From Cellulomonas pakistanensis (GTDB taxonomy: Bacteria; Actinomycetota; Actinomycetes; Actinomycetales; Cellulomonadaceae): a DNA stretch of 64,000 nt. This document shows, piece after piece, positions 61,038-64,000 of this stretch. The first letter of the stretch is position 1. Each line of letters begins with the position of its first letter. The stretch spans positions 96,276-160,275 of the forward strand of contig NZ_BONO01000005.1 in NCBI RefSeq assembly GCF_016862755.1, in the 5' to 3' direction. Under the pieces are notes generated by a model that made no database searches, was not told the origin of the DNA, and saw nothing but the letters and a program-made list of their open reading frames with translations. The position numbers and the translations under genes are program-made.

Positions 61038-62090
61038 TTACCGGCCGGCACCCACGCCCGCGGCGTCCTCGGGGGTGACACGCAGGTCGGGCACGCTCGT
61101 CTCGTCCAGGTCCGCCCCGGCGTCCACCGCGGCCCACGCCGCCGCGCACGCCACGCGGACCAGGTCGACGCCCTGCGGCGCGGCGCCGCCGAGCTCCAGC
61201 CGCCCGCCGGCCACCCGGGCCGCGGCGTCCCCGCAGGTCCACCAGCCCTCGGCCGCCGGCACCGGCTCCGGGTGCGGGACCAGCAGGCCGCCGAGGTCCG
61301 CCGCGATGTAGTGCGGCCGCAGCGCCGGCGGCGCCAGGACGTCGTCGCGCGCCGTGCTCACGCCCGTCAGGACGTGCAGCCCGGCGAACCCGCCCGAGCG
61401 CGCGCCCGCCAGGTCCGTGTCCAGGCGGTCGCCGACCACCAGCGCCTCGCGGGCGCCGTGCCGCTCGACCGCGATCTCGTACATCGTCGACGCGGGCTTG
61501 CCCGCGCTGTCCGGAACCACGCCGGTCGCCGCCTGCACGGCCCCGACCAGCGCGCCGTTGCCCGGCGCGAAGCCCCGGGCGGTCGGCAGGCTCTTGTCCA
61601 GGTTGCTCGCGACGAACCACGCGCCGCCCGCCACCGCGTACGCGGCCTCGGCCAGCTGCGGCCAGGCGAGCTCCGGGGAGAACCCCTGCGCCACCGCCTC
61701 CGGCCGGTCGTCCGCCGACGTGACGACCTCGAAGCCCTGCTGCCGCACGGCGGTCACGAGGCCGGCGCCGCCGACGACGAGCACCTTCGCGCCCGGCTGC
61801 AGGCGGGTCGCCAGCAGCGCCGCGCAGGCCTGGGCGGCGGTCAGCACGTCGCCCGGCTCCGTCGGGATGTCGAGCGACGTGAGCTGGCCGGCGACCGACT
61901 CCGGCTCGCGGGAGGCGTTGTTCGTGACGAACACGAGGCGCATCCCCGCCGCCCGCGCGCCCGCCAGGCCGGCCGCCGCGCCCTCGATGGGCTCGTGGCC
62001 GCGGTACGCGACGCCGTCGAGGTCGACGAGGGCCAGGTCGTAGCGCTCGGCCAGCGGGGTGGCGCTGCCGAGGAGCCGGGCGTCGGTCAC
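61038..62090 (-). CDS. HAD-IIA phosphatase, Rv1692-like
   Basis: This 350-residue HAD-superfamily phosphatase of the NagD/GlpQ-like class II has motif I ALVDLDGVAYRG (about 19-30), FVTNNASREP, the Lys-containing DSAGKPASTMYEIAVERHG, and motif III ALVVGDRLDTDLAGARSGGF. The syntenic mycobacterial enzyme Rv1692 hydrolyses glycerol-3-phosphate, a role in lipid recycling that may carry over. An extra C-terminal region of about 90 residues is unassigned. The GTG start overlaps the TPR gene stop (GTGA). A 7-bp hairpin spans its TAA stop near 61028-61049. Confidence 0.9.
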   Translation of the reverse strand: MTDARLLGSATPLAERYDLALVDLDGVAYRGHEPIEGAAAGLAGARAAGMRLVFVTNNASREPESVAGQLTSLDIPTEPGDVLTAAQACAALLATRLQPGAKVLVVGGAGLVTAVRQQGFEVVTSADDRPEAVAQGFSPELAWPQLAEAAYAVAGGAWFVASNLDKSLPTARGFAPGNGALVGAVQAATGVVPDSAGKPASTMYEIAVERHGAREALVVGDRLDTDLAGARSGGFAGLHVLTGVSTARDDVLAPPALRPHYIAADLGGLLVPHPEPVPAAEGWWTCGDAAARVAGGRLELGGAAPQGVDLVRVACAAAWAAVDAGADLDETSVPDLRVTPEDAAGVGAGR

Positions 62091-64000
62091 GCGTCCTCCT
62101 GCTCGCCCGCCGGGGCGGGGGTGGTGTCGGTGTCGTCGGGCTCGGCGTCGGTCGCGGGCTCGGCGTCGGTCGCGGGGTCGGTGCCCAGGTCGTCCGCGTC
62201 GGGCTCGGCGGCCGCGTCGGCCGTCTCCGGCTCGTCGTCCGCGTCGTCCGCCTCGGGCTCGGCGCCGGCGAGCTCGTCCGTCTCGTCGTCCGCGTCGTCG
62301 GTCTCGTCCGCGTCCGCGGCGGGCGTGTCGTCGTCGTGCCCGCCCTCGTCCTCGGCCAGGTCGAAGACGACCACGTCCTCGTCGTCCTCCGCACCCTGCA
62401 CCTGCGCGAGCAGGGCCGCGGGCACGGTTGCCTCGGCGTCGTCGGCCTCCTGGGTCCGGCCGGCCGCGCGCAGCGCCTCCGCCCGGGCCTGCACCACGCG
62501 CGCCGCGAGCAGCGTGCGGACGGGCCCGGAGCCGATCCCGGCGAGCGCGGCGATCGCCGCGTCCGGGTCACCCATGTCGAGGCGCGCCCCGCTGACGACC
62601 ATCGCGAGCTCGACCCGCGTCGTCGTGTCGAGGCCCTCGGCCTCCGGGGACGACGCCAGCGCGATAGCCCGCTCCGGCCGCCCGAGGCCGCGCTCGCAGT
62701 CGGCCATCACCGCGAGGTGCTCCGACGACCCGTTCAGCCGCCGCACGGTGCGCAGCTCGCGCAGCGCCTCGGCGAACCGACCCGTCCGGTACGCGGCCAG
62801 GCCGGCGGCCTCGCGCACCACGTCCACCCGCCCGCCGTGCCGCACCGCCGCCTGGGCGTGCTCGTAGGCGAGCTCCGGGTCCTCGTCGATCAGGCGCCCG
62901 GCCATCACCAGGTGCCGGCCGACGACGAAGGCGTTCTCCTTGCTCAGCGTGCGCAGGCGCGCCTTCACCTCGCGGTCGAGCATGCCGAACTCGACGTCCT
63001 CGGGGATCTCCGGGCCGTAGACGCGCACCGACTGCGGCGGCCGGCTCGCGCGGCGCTCGTCACCGTCCTGGCGCGGGCCGCGGTCGCCGCGCTCGAAGCC
63101 TCGGCCGCCGCGGTCCGGGCGGTCGCCGCGGTCGAACCCGCGCCCGCCCTCGCGGTCGCCGCGGTACCCGCCGCGGTCGCCCCGGTCGTCGCGTCGGTAC
63201 CCACCGCGCTCGCCGCCGCCCTGGGCGCCCTCGCGCCCGCGGTAGCCGCCGCGCTCCTCGCGCTGGTACCCGCCGCGGTCGCCCCGGTCGTCGCGTCGGT
63301 ACCCACCGCGCTCGTCGCCGCCCTGGGAGCCACCACGGTCGTCCCGGCGGAACCCGCCGCCCTGGCCACCCGCGGCACCCGCGCGCTCGTCCCGTCGGAA
63401 ACCCGGCCGCTCGCCGCGACCCTGGGTCGCGCCGCGGTCGTCGCGACGGAACCCACCGCGCTCACCGCCGCCGTGCTGGCCGCCACGGTCGTCACGGCGG
63501 AAGCCACCGCGCTCACCGCCGCCCTGGTACCCGCCACGGTCGCCGCGCGGCGCACCCTGGCGGTCGGCGCGGTATCCGCCGCGGTCGTCCCGCCGCTCGC
63601 CGCCCGCGCCCGCACGGTCGCCACGCCCGGACCCGGTGCGGTCCGAGCGGTACGCGCGCTCGCCGCCGTCGGCGTCACGCCGGGGACCGCCGGTACGAGC
63701 GCCGGACTGGCCGTAGCCGCCGGAGCGCTCGCCGCCCTCGGCGCCACGGCGGTAGGCGCCCTCGCGCCGGTCGCGGAAGCCACCCCGCTCGCCGCCCCGC
63801 GCCTCCCCGCGCGGGCCGCCCCGGTCGTCGCGAGCCGGACCGCGCTCCGAGCGGTACCCACCCGAGCGCTCGCCACCCTGCGGACGTTCGGAACGGTACC
63901 CACCAGAACGCTCGCCACTCTGGGGGCGCTCAGGACGGTACCCACCAGAACGCTCGCCACCCTGGGGACGGGCGGAGCGGTCACCACCGGAGCGCTCGCG
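62087..64000 (-). CDS. RGG-repeat/TPR/acidic-tail protein, N-terminus outside window
   Basis: The frame is open from the right edge to the TGA at 62087, giving at least 637 residues. Residues about 1-320 of the visible part are low complexity: repeats of the type GGERGGYRRDDRG with roughly 15 RGG tripeptides spaced by Tyr or Phe, nearly all Gly, Arg, Asp, Glu and aromatic. From VRVYGPEIPEDVEFGMLDREVKARLRTL (63028) starts a TPR-like helical core of about 200 residues that matches the Rv1691-type protein (AGRLIDEDPELAYEHAQAAV, REAAGLAAYRTGRF). The last roughly 100 residues are very rich in Asp and Glu. An internal GTG at 63028 could start a shorter protein without the RGG part. RNA binding or condensate formation is inferred. 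Confidence 0.8.
   Translation of the reverse strand, partial: RERSGGDRSARPQGGERSGGYRPERPQSGERSGGYRSERPQGGERSGGYRSERGPARDDRGGPRGEARGGERGGFRDRREGAYRRGAEGGERSGGYGQSGARTGGPRRDADGGERAYRSDRTGSGRGDRAGAGGERRDDRGGYRADRQGAPRGDRGGYQGGGERGGFRRDDRGGQHGGGERGGFRRDDRGATQGRGERPGFRRDERAGAAGGQGGGFRRDDRGGSQGGDERGGYRRDDRGDRGGYQREERGGYRGREGAQGGGERGGYRRDDRGDRGGYRGDREGGRGFDRGDRPDRGGRGFERGDRGPRQDGDERRASRPPQSVRVYGPEIPEDVEFGMLDREVKARLRTLSKENAFVVGRHLVMAGRLIDEDPELAYEHAQAAVRHGGRVDVVREAAGLAAYRTGRFAEALRELRTVRRLNGSSEHLAVMADCERGLGRPERAIALASSPEAEGLDTTTRVELAMVVSGARLDMGDPDAAIAALAGIGSGPVRTLLAARVVQARAEALRAAGRTQEADDAEATVPAALLAQVQGAEDDEDVVVFDLAEDEGGHDDDTPAADADETDDADDETDELAGAEPEADDADDEPETADAAAEPDADDLGTDPATDAEPATDAEPDDTDTTPAPAGEQEDA
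63029..64000 (-). repeat. Degenerate Gly-Arg repeat coding region
   Basis: At the DNA level short words such as GGTGGGTACCG, CGCGACGACCG and GGCGGCGAGCGC recur many times with irregular spacing. The array continues past the window edge, so its full length is unknown. Confidence 0.85.

Noticed and set aside
62965..63987. 340-codon frame on the minus strand rich in Ala, Arg, Thr and Val
   Set aside because: It is another frame of the RGG repeat region. The frame that continues into the conserved TPR core is the coding one.
63029..64000. Possible CRISPR array or minisatellite
   Set aside because: The repeated words differ in length and spacing, there are no unique spacers of constant size, and the whole stretch is in frame with a conserved protein.

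Overview
The window is very GC-rich, densely packed DNA from a high-GC Gram-positive bacterium. The gene content points to Actinomycetota, probably order Micrococcales and Cellulomonas-like: a PdtaR-type regulator, GlgM/GlgC, an InhA-type FabI, DUF3099, BioY/M/N, a sufRBDCSU operon, and the TPR-HAD-tlyA-nadK-recN-steA-mctB-pyrG-Nudix block that is also found in mycobacteria. The species assignment is inference. I see no rRNA, phage, insertion sequence, plasmid or CRISPR feature. It reads as ordinary chromosome.

Layout. 1-5.3 kb: response regulator (cut by the window edge), a membrane GGDEF-EAL protein, a hydrolase and a PQQ-like propeller protein. 5.4-10.9 kb: an RpiR-regulated binding-protein ABC importer that ends in a histidine phosphatase. 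11-15 kb: tRNA-Gly(GCC), a class I tRNA with anticodon CAA, a soluble chemoreceptor-like protein, a PrmC-related methyltransferase carrying a 12-copy hexanucleotide repeat, and a nicotinamidase. 15-18.9 kb: SPFH/NfeD pair, an ABC ATPase and a divergent unknown gene. 18.9-24.9 kb: divergent glgM/glgC, serB, sixA-like, fabG-fabI, an acetyltransferase. 25-31.9 kb: DUF3099, a Cys/His mini-protein, SURF1, an ABC-F ATPase, bioY-bioM-bioN and a zinc metallopeptidase. 32-39.2 kb: the Suf operon with a clear SufR operator. 39.2-48.5 kb: two ABC exporters, heme A synthase, hydrolase, DeoR with a divergent DUF4406-like gene, an RhtA-like exporter behind a possible leader peptide and attenuator, a single-domain LuxR-type HTH and a VanZ protein. 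48.6-64 kb (all minus strand): an envelope/division/repair block running from a TPR protein to pyrG and a Nudix hydrolase.

Features that recur through the window. Many start codons lie 5-9 nt downstream of a TANNNT -10 hexamer with no Shine-Dalgarno sequence, so I read them as leaderless transcripts. Genes within operons are commonly joined by ATGA, GTGA or TGATG overlaps. Intergenic gaps repeatedly hold long perfect hairpins, two of which share the same stem about 24 kb apart. A further palindromic element occurs in one intergenic gap and again inside the 3' end of bioM.

The most unusual protein is at the right edge. The conserved TPR protein has an open upstream extension of at least about 320 residues of RGG/RGY/RGF repeats and ends in a strongly acidic tail. 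Other leads are four evenly spaced 14-bp palindromes upstream of bioY, and the possible leader peptide with mutually exclusive hairpins upstream of the RhtA-like exporter.
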